Assembly (NCBI GenBank): GCA_963785815.1
Contig: CAWAWN010000002.1
Location: forward strand, 1,116,001 to 1,180,000
DNA from: UBA4742 sp963785815
GTDB taxonomy: Bacteria > Actinomycetota > Acidimicrobiia > Acidimicrobiales > Acidimicrobilacustridaceae
Direction: 5' to 3'
Length of the DNA: 64,000 bases
The notes beneath the pieces are model-generated. The model was not told the origin of the DNA. It ran no database searches and worked only from the letters and a program-made list of their open reading frames with translations. A program made the position numbers and the translations under genes. This document shows positions 35,755 to 43,670 of the stretch, in pieces; positions within the stretch are counted from its first letter, which is position 1, and the number at the start of each line of letters is the position of its first letter.

Positions 35755-38457
35755 TCAGCCGGCCTGGCTGGTGCCGGTCAGCGCGCCCGTGCGATCCGGC
35801 TCGCCTGGTTCGTCGTGGGTCGGCCCCGAGCCGCGTTGTCGAGGCCGCGAGACCGGGGATTCGAAGTCCCACGAGCTCTCGTGCACCAGTGCGCTGAGCG
35901 ATCCGTCCAGAGCTGAGACGCAGATCCCATAGGGATCGTCGACCCGCAGCCGTCCTGGGCCGAACTCGCGGAGCGGGCGGACGATGGTGGGCCAGTCCTG
36001 GCGGTGGCCGTGGTCACGGGACTCGAGGAGGCCCCGCCGCCAGGTCACGAAGTCGTGTTCGAGCGGGAGCTCCAGCGGGAACCGGCGGCCCCGGGCCGGG
36101 AGCAGGGCGTGCTGCACGGCCAGGGCCGTGTCGAGGGCGGCATCGTCGGGCACGGCCTCGACCTCCACGACGTGGCGGCGGACCTCGTCGAGGAAGAAGC
36201 GCCAGCTCACCGGCGGGACCATGGCGTGGGGGAGCACCTCGATGACCACCCTGACCGTGGGCCAGCGCTCGGGCCAGCGTCCGGCGTCGGCGATGAGCCG
36301 GTCGTAGAAGTCCACCTCCCGGACGCCGGTCTCGGCCCGGACGTAGGTCGCCACCTGGCGCAGGATGCCGAAGTTCTCGAACAGCCAGACCCCGGCGCCG
36401 AGCCGGTGCATCTGCTGCCACTCCTCGTGGGTGAAGCTGGCCGCCTCCTCCACGTACTCGCCGGGGCGGGCAACGATGCCGTGCTCCTGTCGGTAGGAGG
36501 GCTCGTTCATGGGGCTGTTGGGCAGCAACATCGTGGGCTGGATCAGCACCCGCACGTCGCGGTCCACGCAGGCCTGCAGGTCGTCACGGAAGGTGGAGGG
36601 CGTCGATCCGGGCAGGCCCAGCATGAGGTCGACCGAGAGGGGCAGCCGGTTCCGTCGGAACTCGACGGCGAGCTCGTCGTACTTGTCGACCTTGATGTTC
36701 TTGCGGCGGATGACGGTGAGCGTGCCGGCGTCGAAGCTCTGCATGGACATCTTGCCCTCGGCCACGATGCCGGCCTGGGTGAAGATGTCGATGATCTTGG
36801 AGAGGTGCTTGACCGTGTTCTTGGCGTAGTTGTTGCCCACCACCACCGGGTACCCGTACGTCGCCTTGAGCTCGGCGATGCGCTCGGCGATCTCGACGTC
36901 CCGCTCGAAGATCCCGAAGTTGGCGTCGCAGATCCCGATGGTCTGGATCTGGTTGCGGGCGCACCACTCCAGTTCGGCGAAGATCCGCTCGAGGTCGAAC
37001 TTGCGGACCCGGGACAAGGTGGCCGAACCCCAGTCGCAGAAGGTGCAGCCGTAGGGGCATCCCCGGTTGGTCTCGATGGCGACGCCGCCCTCGGGGCCGG
37101 CGGGCACGAACCCCTGGTAGAGACCTTCGAGGATGGGTGACGGGATGGTGTCGAGATCCTCGATCCGGTCGCGCTTGTCCGTGGTCACCACCCGGTCGCC
37201 GTCGCGATAGGTGAGCCCGGGCACATCTCGGAGGGGGGACAGGTCGGCCGGACCGTCGCCGAGGTGGCCCGCCAGTGCAGCCAGCAGGTGGGCGAAGGTG
37301 GCTTCGCCCTCGCCGTGCACGGCGATGTCGACGTGGGGGTGCTCGGCGAAGAACCGGGCGACGTCGGGCGCGAACTTGGGGGTGTTGGGACCGCCATGGA
37401 CGGTGATGCTGGAGGGGTTGCCCTGCTTGACCTGCGCGGACAGCTCGAGGTTCTCCGTCGAGCTCCAGATGTAGTTCGAGAACAGGAAGACGCCGGGCTG
37501 CTGGGCGGCGGACACCAACCGACCGGTGTCGAACGCCAGGCGAGGGCGGAAGTCGTACGCCTCGGCCAGGGCCCCGCCGTCGTGGGCCCGGGCGAAGGCC
37601 AGCACCATGCCCAGGCTGGCCGGCGCGCTGGTCCAGTTGGTGTGCACCCCGTAGATCGGCAGCCGGCCGTCCGCCCCGGCCAGGCCGGCATCGGCCTCGA
37701 GCTGGTCGAAGGCCTCGTGCACCAGGGCGCGACGCCGGATGCTGTCGCGCATGGCCTCGGCCTGGTGGGCCTGGCGATCGTTCTCGAGCTGGCTGGGATC
37801 GAAGGCCAGCAGCAGCCCCACGTCGACGCCTCGGCGAACCACCTCGTCGAAGGCGGCCGAGCCGAGGGCCAGGTGGCCGGCATCGGCCTGGTGGGCGTCG
37901 AGGGCCTGGTCGGGCCGGCACCCGACCTGGAACCGCAGGACGGCGGCCAGCTCGACGGGGGTGAGGCGCACGCGCACCGTCCCGTCGTGGTCGGCCGCCT
38001 CGAAGGCGCCGTGGCGCACCCGCACCATCACTGGGCTGGGCAGCACCAGCTGGTCGGGAAGGTCGGGAGCCGTCGGCAGAGCCGGGTCGGACCGGTCAGA
38101 CGGGTCGGACCGGTCAGACGGGTCGGACGGATCGGGGTGGGCCGGGGACGGCCCGGCCTCGGCGGCCGCGGCGGCGCGGGATGAGCGGGGCACCAGGAGA
38201 CCCCGTGACTCCAGCGCTGCGCCCAGCTCGTGCAGCGCCTGCACCTCGCCCCCGGTGCGGGCGGCCACGTCCCGGATCACCGCGTCGGAGCCATCGGTGC
38301 GGGACAGCTCGCTCAGCAGGGTGAGGCCCGGCAGGTCGAGGACGATCTCGGGGAGGTCGCCGTACTGCGGCACGACCGCGCCGCGCAACGTCAGCGCGAC
38401 GACCAGTGCCCCGGACAGGCGGCGCCCGTCGATGGCCGTGGGTTTGGAATCGGTCAT
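35755..38457 (-). CDS. Cobalamin-binding-type radical SAM enzyme, array copy 5 (first in operon)
   Basis: 900 residues from ATG 38457, preceded by AAGGAAGG and a TACCAT -10 box. It is longest because of a Ser/Asp/Pro-rich linker (from an 18-bp DNA repeat) between the two N-terminal segments and a 30-residue tail after WDFESPVSRPRQ. N-terminal segments: GAVVPQYGDLPEIVLDLPGL and AFEAADHDGTVRVRLTPVELA. B12-type domain: NYIWSSTENLELSAQ, HGGPNTPKFAPD, HGEGEATF. Cluster cysteines 467, 471 and 474. After the cluster it reads ICDANFGIFERD where other copies have IADANFG or LADANFG. Function as for copy 1; substrate unknown. Confidence 0.82.
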   Translation of the reverse strand: MTDSKPTAIDGRRLSGALVVALTLRGAVVPQYGDLPEIVLDLPGLTLLSELSRTDGSDAVIRDVAARTGGEVQALHELGAALESRGLLVPRSSRAAAAAEAGPSPAHPDPSDPSDRSDPSDRSDPALPTAPDLPDQLVLPSPVMVRVRHGAFEAADHDGTVRVRLTPVELAAVLRFQVGCRPDQALDAHQADAGHLALGSAAFDEVVRRGVDVGLLLAFDPSQLENDRQAHQAEAMRDSIRRRALVHEAFDQLEADAGLAGADGRLPIYGVHTNWTSAPASLGMVLAFARAHDGGALAEAYDFRPRLAFDTGRLVSAAQQPGVFLFSNYIWSSTENLELSAQVKQGNPSSITVHGGPNTPKFAPDVARFFAEHPHVDIAVHGEGEATFAHLLAALAGHLGDGPADLSPLRDVPGLTYRDGDRVVTTDKRDRIEDLDTIPSPILEGLYQGFVPAGPEGGVAIETNRGCPYGCTFCDWGSATLSRVRKFDLERIFAELEWCARNQIQTIGICDANFGIFERDVEIAERIAELKATYGYPVVVGNNYAKNTVKHLSKIIDIFTQAGIVAEGKMSMQSFDAGTLTVIRRKNIKVDKYDELAVEFRRNRLPLSVDLMLGLPGSTPSTFRDDLQACVDRDVRVLIQPTMLLPNSPMNEPSYRQEHGIVARPGEYVEEAASFTHEEWQQMHRLGAGVWLFENFGILRQVATYVRAETGVREVDFYDRLIADAGRWPERWPTVRVVIEVLPHAMVPPVSWRFFLDEVRRHVVEVEAVPDDAALDTALAVQHALLPARGRRFPLELPLEHDFVTWRRGLLESRDHGHRQDWPTIVRPLREFGPGRLRVDDPYGICVSALDGSLSALVHESSWDFESPVSRPRQRGSGPTHDEPGEPDRTGALTGTSQAG
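38084..38128. repeat. 18-bp tandem repeat, 2.5 copies, in radical SAM copy 5
   Basis: Units at 38084-38101 and 38102-38119 are identical, and a half unit follows to 38128. In frame on the minus strand they encode a flexible SDPSDR-type linker. Copy number could vary between strains. Confidence 0.85.
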
Positions 38458-38483
38458 GCGCCCTTCCTTGCCGCGGAGGCGAC

Positions 38484-38489
38484 ATGGTA
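38484..38489 (-). promoter_or_regulatory. -10 box of the radical SAM operon
   Basis: Minus-strand TACCAT puts the transcript start about 20 bases before ATG 38457, with AAGGAAGG as ribosome site in between. No convincing -35 box. Confidence 0.45.
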
Positions 38490-38545
38490 CTTGCGTGCCG
38501 CCGGATTTCAGGCGGGCGGGCGTCGGCGCCCTCGCGGCAGGTGGC

Positions 38546-38551
38546 TACGCT
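38546..38551 (+). promoter_or_regulatory. -10 box for a leaderless 20-codon ORF
   Basis: TACGCT ends six bases before GTG 38558, the spacing seen at other leaderless genes in the window. Confidence 0.4.
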
Positions 38552-38557
38552 TCCAGC

Positions 38558-38620
38558 GTGCCGAGCCGCCGCCCGCTGATCGTCGACGCCCCCGGGGGCC
38601 CGGCGACGACCGACTGTTGA
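38558..38620 (+). CDS. Candidate 20-residue leader peptide ahead of the glycosyltransferase
   Basis: GTG 38558 opens a 20-codon frame (VPSRRPLIVDAPGGPATTDC) that ends at TGA 38618-38620, overlapping the TTG start of the glycosyltransferase (TTGA). The -10 box six bases upstream predicts leaderless initiation at this GTG. Translation of the leader could couple or control the downstream gene, which has no ribosome site of its own. Too short for homology; it could be a chance frame. Confidence 0.35.
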   Translation: MPSRRPLIVDAPGGPATTDC

Positions 38621-39732
38621 AGGTCTCCTTCCTGGCGCCGAACGCCACGCAGCTCACCGGCGGGCTCAAGGCCGTCTACGAGTTCGCCAGTGCCCTGGCT
38701 CGGCGTGATCACGAGGTCCACCTCCTGCACGTGACCCTGGTGGGGGAGGACGGCGCGCCCGTGGGACGGCAGATCTCCAGCCCGTCGGACATCGGCTGGT
38801 GCACCATCGACCCCCGGCTGCACCACCACTTCCTGGGGCCTGACAGCACCACCGACGACATGCCGGTGGCCGAGGTGCTGATCTCCTGGGACGGTCGGAT
38901 CCCGACCGGCCAACCGTGCGGCGAGCCCCTGGTCCTGGTCCAGGCCTTCTCCGTCCTGGCGGCCTGGTTCGAGGACCCGATCTATGCCGCGGCCGCCCCG
39001 AAGCTGTGCACCTCCCGGTGGCTGCGCCAGGTGGCCATCGCCCGCGGCGTCCCGGAGCACCAGGCCATGCACGTCCCCTACGGGGTCGATGCCGGCAAGT
39101 ACCGGGTCACCAGAGGGCTGGACGAGCGACCCCGACGGGTGGCCATGCTCTACAACAACCACTACAGCAAGCGGCCGACGGTGGGCATCGCGGCCATCGA
39201 ACGGGTCAAGGAGGACCTGCCCGACCTCGAAGCGGTCGTCTACGGCAACACCGGGCTGTGCTCGGCCATCCCGGATTGGGTCGAGTACGTGGTCGACCCG
39301 CCCCAGAGCCAGCTGGTCGACGACATCTGCAACGGCAGCCAGGTGTTCGTGAGCCCCAGCCTGGTCGAGGGCTTCGGTCTGGCCGCGGTGGAGGCCATGG
39401 CCTGCGGGTGCGCGCTGGTGAGCACCCGCAACGGGGGATCGGAGGACTACGCCGTCCACGGCCGTAGCGCCCTGGTGTGCGACCCCGACGATGTGGAGTC
39501 GATGGCCGACCACATCCGGACCCTGCTGACCGATGACGACCTCCGGCTCCGCATCGCCCGAGGGGGCATGGAGACGGTGGCCCGGTTCGACTGGGACACC
39601 AGCGCGGCCGTCATGGAGCCGCTGCTGGCGGCCTACGCCGCCGATCCGGTCGCGTACCAGAAGCCGAACGGCCCGGCGCGGTTCACCCGCGAAGAGCTGC
39701 TGGACGCGTCGCGGCTCGACCTCGACGACTGA
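38617..39732 (+). CDS. Family 4-type glycosyltransferase (GT-B)
   Basis: About 371 residues; TTG 38617 is the best start because the protein opens with LKVSFLAPNATQLTGGLKAVYEFASALARRDHEVHLL, the usual first strand of GT-B enzymes, and no ATG or GTG is nearby in frame. The C-terminal donor domain has SPSLVEGFGLAAVEAMACGCALVSTRNGGSEDY (the E-x7-E pattern) followed by LVCDPDDVESMADHI. It is soluble and probably cytoplasmic. It lies between the radical SAM array (divergent) and the PhyH cluster. The N-terminal opening resembles that of the GT at 47906. Confidence 0.78.
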   Translation: MKVSFLAPNATQLTGGLKAVYEFASALARRDHEVHLLHVTLVGEDGAPVGRQISSPSDIGWCTIDPRLHHHFLGPDSTTDDMPVAEVLISWDGRIPTGQPCGEPLVLVQAFSVLAAWFEDPIYAAAAPKLCTSRWLRQVAIARGVPEHQAMHVPYGVDAGKYRVTRGLDERPRRVAMLYNNHYSKRPTVGIAAIERVKEDLPDLEAVVYGNTGLCSAIPDWVEYVVDPPQSQLVDDICNGSQVFVSPSLVEGFGLAAVEAMACGCALVSTRNGGSEDYAVHGRSALVCDPDDVESMADHIRTLLTDDDLRLRIARGGMETVARFDWDTSAAVMEPLLAAYAADPVAYQKPNGPARFTREELLDASRLDLDD

Positions 39733-39754
39733 GTCGGCCGGAGCGCGGGCGACC

Positions 39755-40789
39755 TCAGAACATCAGGGGCGGGTACCCCTCCGGGAAGTGGGAGGGGGCG
39801 AAGAACCAGGACTCGACCGTGTAGCGGGGCCGGACCATGTCGGGTGAGATGGCGGTGCGGTGCACCAGGCGATCATCGAAGATGAGCGCGTCGCCCGGGT
39901 CGAAGTGCGGACGGGAGGTGGGGCTGGACCCGGCACCGGCCGCCAGCACGTCCGGGGCGATGGCGATGTAGGGCAGGTCGGGGTCGGTGGCCACCGCCAG
40001 CACGTCGTCGACCCGTCCAGCCACGATGTCCAGACCCGGCGTCGGCAGGTCGTCGCCGCACTCGGTCAGCGCCACCCACACGTTCATGGTGCGCACCCCG
40101 TCGCCCAGGAACGACCCGTCCTGGTGCCAGGCCGGGTCGTGGCTGTCGGGGGGCACCCGCCGACCCAGGAACTTGTTGAGCGACACGGCGGCCGGTTCGC
40201 CGAAGTACTCCTGCATGAGGGTTCCGAGCCCGGACCGCTCGTAGGCGTCGAAGATCTGAGCGGCCAGGCGAGGCGACTCCGCGGCCCACACCGATCCGCT
40301 GGCCCGGACCCAGACGCGGCGGATGTCGGCTGGTCGATCGGGGCCGTCCGGGTCGAACACCTGGAACCAGGGCGAGTCGGCCTCGGCCTCGGGGTCCTCG
40401 GCCCAGCGGTCCAGAGCCTCGAGCGCACGGTCGATCGAGTCCACCAGGGTGGCTGCGGTCGCCGGGTCGAGCAGCGACCGGACGATGAGCGAGCCGTGGT
40501 GGCGCACGGCCCCCGCCATCACCTCGGCGCTGAGCTGCTCGGTCGTCACCTCGGGCGGCCCGGCGACCTCGGGGAACGGATCGGGCACGGTCGAAGGGGC
40601 CCATACGTCGTGGTCTGCGGCCGGTTCCGGGCCCGCGAGCACCTCGTCGAAGGCGGCCCGGCGCAGCTGGATGAGTCGGCGCTCGAGCCGGGCGTCGGGT
40701 GCCGACCGGTTGCGGGCGGACAGGATCTCGATCGCCTCGCGGGCGCTGCCCGGGGGTCGGGTGTCGACAGATCGGATGTCGGCGTCCAC
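39755..40789 (-). CDS. PhyH-like dioxygenase, cluster member A
   Basis: 344 residues; GTG 40789 gives a start 29 bases after the previous gene. An N-terminal helical segment with LERRLIQLRRAAFDEVL is shared by the five-member subfamily here. The iron ligands are His222 and Asp224 in AWHQDGSFLGD and His310 in RLVHRTAIS, with Arg downstream. VSLNKFLGRR precedes the HxD strand. The C-terminus YTVESWFFAPSHFPEGYPPLMF-like end (short form ESWFFAPS) is also shared. Probably hydroxylates or oxidises a sugar in the glycan pathway; the substrate is inferred from context only. Confidence 0.8.
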   Translation of the reverse strand: MDADIRSVDTRPPGSAREAIEILSARNRSAPDARLERRLIQLRRAAFDEVLAGPEPAADHDVWAPSTVPDPFPEVAGPPEVTTEQLSAEVMAGAVRHHGSLIVRSLLDPATAATLVDSIDRALEALDRWAEDPEAEADSPWFQVFDPDGPDRPADIRRVWVRASGSVWAAESPRLAAQIFDAYERSGLGTLMQEYFGEPAAVSLNKFLGRRVPPDSHDPAWHQDGSFLGDGVRTMNVWVALTECGDDLPTPGLDIVAGRVDDVLAVATDPDLPYIAIAPDVLAAGAGSSPTSRPHFDPGDALIFDDRLVHRTAISPDMVRPRYTVESWFFAPSHFPEGYPPLMF

Positions 40790-40818
40790 GCTGGGTGCTC
40801 CTGCCAGGTCCGCGCCGC

Positions 40819-41907
40819 TCAGGTGGCGACGAGGGGGATCTGGTTGCCGGGGTAGGTCGAAGGGCCGAAGAACCACGACTCGACGGCGTAGCGGGTGCGG
40901 GGCGCCGGCCGCACGTCGGATCGGTGCAAGAAGCACTGGTTGAAGAAGATGGCGTCGCCGGGCTCGAACAGCGGGCGCTCGACGTCCACGCCGGACGCCG
41001 CGGAGAGTTGGTCGACCACGTGTTGGGACACCGCCCGGGGGTCGATGGCGTCATGTCCACCCATCTCGGCCAACCCGTCCATGGGCCGGGGCAGGATGTC
41101 GAGCCCCATGGCGTCGGTGTCGGCGCCGCAGTGCGACAACGAGACCCACAGGTCCAGGGCGCGGATGTCCTCGCCCAGGTAGGAGCCGTCCTGGTGCCAG
41201 GACGGCCGTGCCCCGCCGCCGATGCGGCGCAGCACGCACTTGTTCAACGAGAGCACGGGGGTCTCGTCCAGGTACTGGCCGACCAGGTCGATGACCCCGG
41301 CCCCGCGGAGGGCGTCGAGGTAGTCGAGGAACCCGCGGGGGGCCGTGCCCGCGTAGACCCCGCCGGCCGAGAGCAGGAACACGCCAGCCATCGGGTCGAG
41401 CTCGTAGCCCGGGTCGAGGTCCATGGGCACGTACCAGGGGGTCGTCCGGTCCGGCGTCTCGCCGTAGCGGGCGCGCTCGATGGCGTCGAAGGCCCGGTCG
41501 ATGCTGTCGCGCAGTGGCGCAGCCACCGATTCGTCCAGCAGACCCCGCACGATGATGCAGCCGTGGTGCTGGATGCCCGAGATGATGTGCTCGACGCGCA
41601 GGTCGGAAGCGGCGACCTCCGGGGCGCGACGCAGACCGGGGAACAGGTCGGGGGCGGTGGGAGGCCACGACGAGGTGGGGTGGGGCTCCGCCGCGGCCTG
41701 GCGGAAGGCCAGGTGGCGGAGGCGGACCATCCGGACCTCGAGCTCCGGCTCGCGCTCGTCGGGCGCCAGGCCGTCGAGGCAGCGGGCCGCGTCCAGGAAC
41801 CGGCCCTGCCGCTCCAGCTCGTCGGCCTCCGCCCGGAGGCGGACCGCGTCGGACCCCCCCGCGCCGTCGTCGCCGCGGCCGGATGGCCGTTGGGTGGCAA
41901 GGTCCAT
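40819..41907 (-). CDS. PhyH-like dioxygenase, cluster member B
   Basis: 362 residues from ATG 41907; a TACCGT box eight bases upstream supports this start over an in-frame start at 41925. Subfamily N-terminus LEVRMVRLRHLAFRQA. Iron ligands His238 and Asp240 in SWHQDGSYLGED and His328 in FLHRSDV. LSLNKCVLRR precedes the HxD strand, and the protein ends in AVESWFFGPSTYPGNQIPLVAT-like sequence, with a final AT instead of the F seen in the others. First gene of a two-gene minus-strand unit with member A. Confidence 0.8.
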   Translation of the reverse strand: MDLATQRPSGRGDDGAGGSDAVRLRAEADELERQGRFLDAARCLDGLAPDEREPELEVRMVRLRHLAFRQAAAEPHPTSSWPPTAPDLFPGLRRAPEVAASDLRVEHIISGIQHHGCIIVRGLLDESVAAPLRDSIDRAFDAIERARYGETPDRTTPWYVPMDLDPGYELDPMAGVFLLSAGGVYAGTAPRGFLDYLDALRGAGVIDLVGQYLDETPVLSLNKCVLRRIGGGARPSWHQDGSYLGEDIRALDLWVSLSHCGADTDAMGLDILPRPMDGLAEMGGHDAIDPRAVSQHVVDQLSAASGVDVERPLFEPGDAIFFNQCFLHRSDVRPAPRTRYAVESWFFGPSTYPGNQIPLVAT

Positions 41908-41915
41908 CGGCCGGG

Positions 41916-41921
41916 ACGGTA
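41916..41921 (-). promoter_or_regulatory. -10 element, leaderless promoter of PhyH member B
   Basis: Minus-strand TACCGT lies eight bases before ATG 41907. It shares the 114-base divergent gap with the promoter of PhyH member C. Confidence 0.5.
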
Positions 41922-42008
41922 CCACGGCACCGCTCGGGTGCGATCAACGCCGCCGGGGCGGTGACGTCGCGGGCATGTGGGCACGGACGGGGGCGCCACG
42001 GGTTGCGG

Positions 42009-42014
42009 TACGGT
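42009..42014 (+). promoter_or_regulatory. -10 element, leaderless promoter of PhyH member C
   Basis: TACGGT lies seven bases before GTG 42022 and decides that start over an in-frame start at 41977. Confidence 0.5.
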
Positions 42015-42021
42015 GCGGGAC

Positions 42022-42936
42022 GTGACCGAGTCGACCGACCTCGATCGACCCCCGGCGCTCGACGAGCTCGATCGGCTGCTCGCGGCGCGTCCTCATCCAT
42101 CGTCACCGGCGTTCGACGAGCGGTTGCTGGCTGTTCGCCGCCAGGCGGTGGCCGAGCTGGTGGCCCGGCCGGCTGCCGCACCGCCGCCCGCCCCATCCGA
42201 CGAGGCCCGCCGGGGCGAGCCCGGCCTCCCCGAGGTCCAGCTGGCCGACCTCGACGTCACCGCCCTGCGCGATGCCCTGGGATCGCACGGCGCCCTGCTG
42301 GTGCGTGGCCTGCTCGAACCCGGCCAGGTCTCCTGGCTGCGCGCCGGCATCGATGCCATCGCTGCCGAGGAGGGCACGCCCGAGCAGAACATCCAGGTCC
42401 CGGACCGGCCGTCCTTGCTCGAGGACCTGTTGGCCATGTACACGGCCAACGGGCTGGGCCGGGTCTTGGAGGAGTACCTGGGGTCCCGGCCGGTGATCCT
42501 GGCCGAGCGCACGCGCCTGCACCGCGACCGGGCCGGGCTGCCCTGGCACCAGGACGCCGCCTTCTTCCGCGGTGTCCTGGGCCCGGTCAACGTCTGGGTC
42601 TCCCTCACCCCCGCCGGGGTGGACCGCCCGGGCCTGGAGGTGATCCCGCGCACCTTCGGTCAGGTCTTCGGCACCGAGGGAGGGACCTACCCGGGCCTCG
42701 ACTACGGAGCCAAGCTGGATGGCACCTTCATCGACGGCATCGCCGCCGACCACCGCCCGGTCACACCGGTGTTCACCCCTGGCGACGCCCTCCTCTTCGA
42801 CGACATGACCATGCACCGCACCCACGTCACCTCGGAGATGGGACACCTCCGTGACGTGCTGGTGTGCTGGTTCTTCGCCCCCGGTCGCCTCCCAGAGGTG
42901 TCGTATCCCACCTACTGGACGCCGCTGGTGTTCTGA
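42022..42936 (+). CDS. PhyH-like dioxygenase, cluster member C
   Basis: 304 residues from GTG 42022, the shortest of the five. The N-terminal motif is FDERLLAVRRQAVAELV. Iron ligands are His176 and Asp178 in PWHQDAAFF and His265 in TMHRTHVTS. It lacks the SLNK-type motif before the HxD strand (LAERTRLHRD instead) and ends CWFFAPGRLPEVSYPTYW, so it is the most divergent member and may act on a different substrate. Divergent from members A and B and upstream of an acyltransferase gene. Confidence 0.8.
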   Translation: MTESTDLDRPPALDELDRLLAARPHPSSPAFDERLLAVRRQAVAELVARPAAAPPPAPSDEARRGEPGLPEVQLADLDVTALRDALGSHGALLVRGLLEPGQVSWLRAGIDAIAAEEGTPEQNIQVPDRPSLLEDLLAMYTANGLGRVLEEYLGSRPVILAERTRLHRDRAGLPWHQDAAFFRGVLGPVNVWVSLTPAGVDRPGLEVIPRTFGQVFGTEGGTYPGLDYGAKLDGTFIDGIAADHRPVTPVFTPGDALLFDDMTMHRTHVTSEMGHLRDVLVCWFFAPGRLPEVSYPTYWTPLVF

Positions 42937-42996
42937 CCCGGCCTGGCCCGGCCCGGCCCGGCTCGGGCGGGAACCCCAGCTCCAGCCCACCTCGCC

Positions 42997-43002
42997 TAGT
43001 GT
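42997..43002 (+). promoter_or_regulatory. -10 element, leaderless promoter of the acyltransferase
   Basis: TAGTGT ends eight bases before ATG 43011. Confidence 0.5.
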
Positions 43003-43010
43003 CGGCGAGC

Positions 43011-43640
43011 ATGCGCAGGAGGCAGACCACCGAGGCGGCGCGAGCGCTGAGGACGCACATCCGGTCCCAACACCCGGGCTTCGTCGAGGCCGTGCTGGCG
43101 GATGCCCGCATCACCTTGTCCTACCGAGGCGAGGCCAGCGACTTCGACAGCCCGCTCGAGACCCTGGCCGAGATCGTCCGCCTGGCCCTGGTCAGCGACG
43201 CCTACCTCGGCCAGGTGCTGTACCGGGCCAAGGCCCGGCTGCAGGCGCTCGGGGTCCCGGTGCTGCCTCGCCTGTGCCACCGCCTGGCCATGGCCGTGGC
43301 CCAGGTGTGCATCGGCGATCCGGTGATCGTCCGGCCCGGCATCTACCTGGCCCACGGCCAGGTCGTGATCGACGGGGTGTCGGAGGTGGAATCGGGCGCC
43401 GTCTTCTTCCCCTGGGTGACCGTCGGGCTCAAGGCGGGCAACGTCGACGGCCCCAAGATCGGCCGCAACGTGCGGGTGGGCACCGGGGCCAAGATCATCG
43501 GTCCGGTCCGCATCGGCGAGGGGGCGAGCATCGGGGCCAACGCGGTCGTGGTCGACGACGTGGCTCCGGAGGCCACCGTGGTGGGCATGCCGGCCCGGCC
43601 GGTGGCACCGACCCGTCGGCCCGACGGGGCACTGGAGTAG
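43011..43640 (+). CDS. Left-handed beta-helix acyltransferase, second copy
   Basis: 209 residues from ATG 43011, supported by a TAGTGT box. A paralog of the protein at 13770: same helical N-terminus (VEAVLADARITLSYRGE, LALVSDAYLGQVLYRAKARL) and the same hexapeptide region (VCIGDPVIVRPGIYLAHGQVV, VRVGTGAKIIGPVRIGEGASIGANAVV, GMPARPV). The likely catalytic His is in YLAHGQVVIDG. Transfers an acyl group, probably to an amino or hydroxyl group of a sugar. Placement among PhyH genes suggests that hydroxylated positions may then be acylated (inference). Confidence 0.75.
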   Translation: MRRRQTTEAARALRTHIRSQHPGFVEAVLADARITLSYRGEASDFDSPLETLAEIVRLALVSDAYLGQVLYRAKARLQALGVPVLPRLCHRLAMAVAQVCIGDPVIVRPGIYLAHGQVVIDGVSEVESGAVFFPWVTVGLKAGNVDGPKIGRNVRVGTGAKIIGPVRIGEGASIGANAVVVDDVAPEATVVGMPARPVAPTRRPDGALE

Positions 43641-43670
43641 ATTGACACGACCTGACCCCTCGGAGGCGCC

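Larger units (their letters stand above)
25325..38457 (-). repeat. Five tandem paralogous radical SAM genes (13 kb array)
   Basis: Five same-strand genes of about 2.6-2.7 kb each, spaced by 12, 2, -4 and 126 bases, encode proteins with the same domain order and the same invariant blocks: GGPxTPKYxGD or close variants, HGEGE, CPYGCTFCDWGSATLSR, NYAKNTVKHLS, IRRKNIK and a terminal WDxxSP[VI][SA]R. The nearly identical cores imply repeated gene duplication, and the divergent N-terminal quarters imply later specialisation. Confidence 0.9.

Noticed and set aside
25325..38457. Reading the five-gene array as a collapsed or duplicated assembly artefact
   Set aside because: The copies differ clearly in their N-terminal quarters, linkers and tails and in spacing, so they are true paralogs rather than assembly copies.
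43642..43647. TTGACA, a perfect -35 hexamer before PhyH member D
   Set aside because: A -10 box at the normal spacing would fall at the start codon, and no TANNNT is present there.
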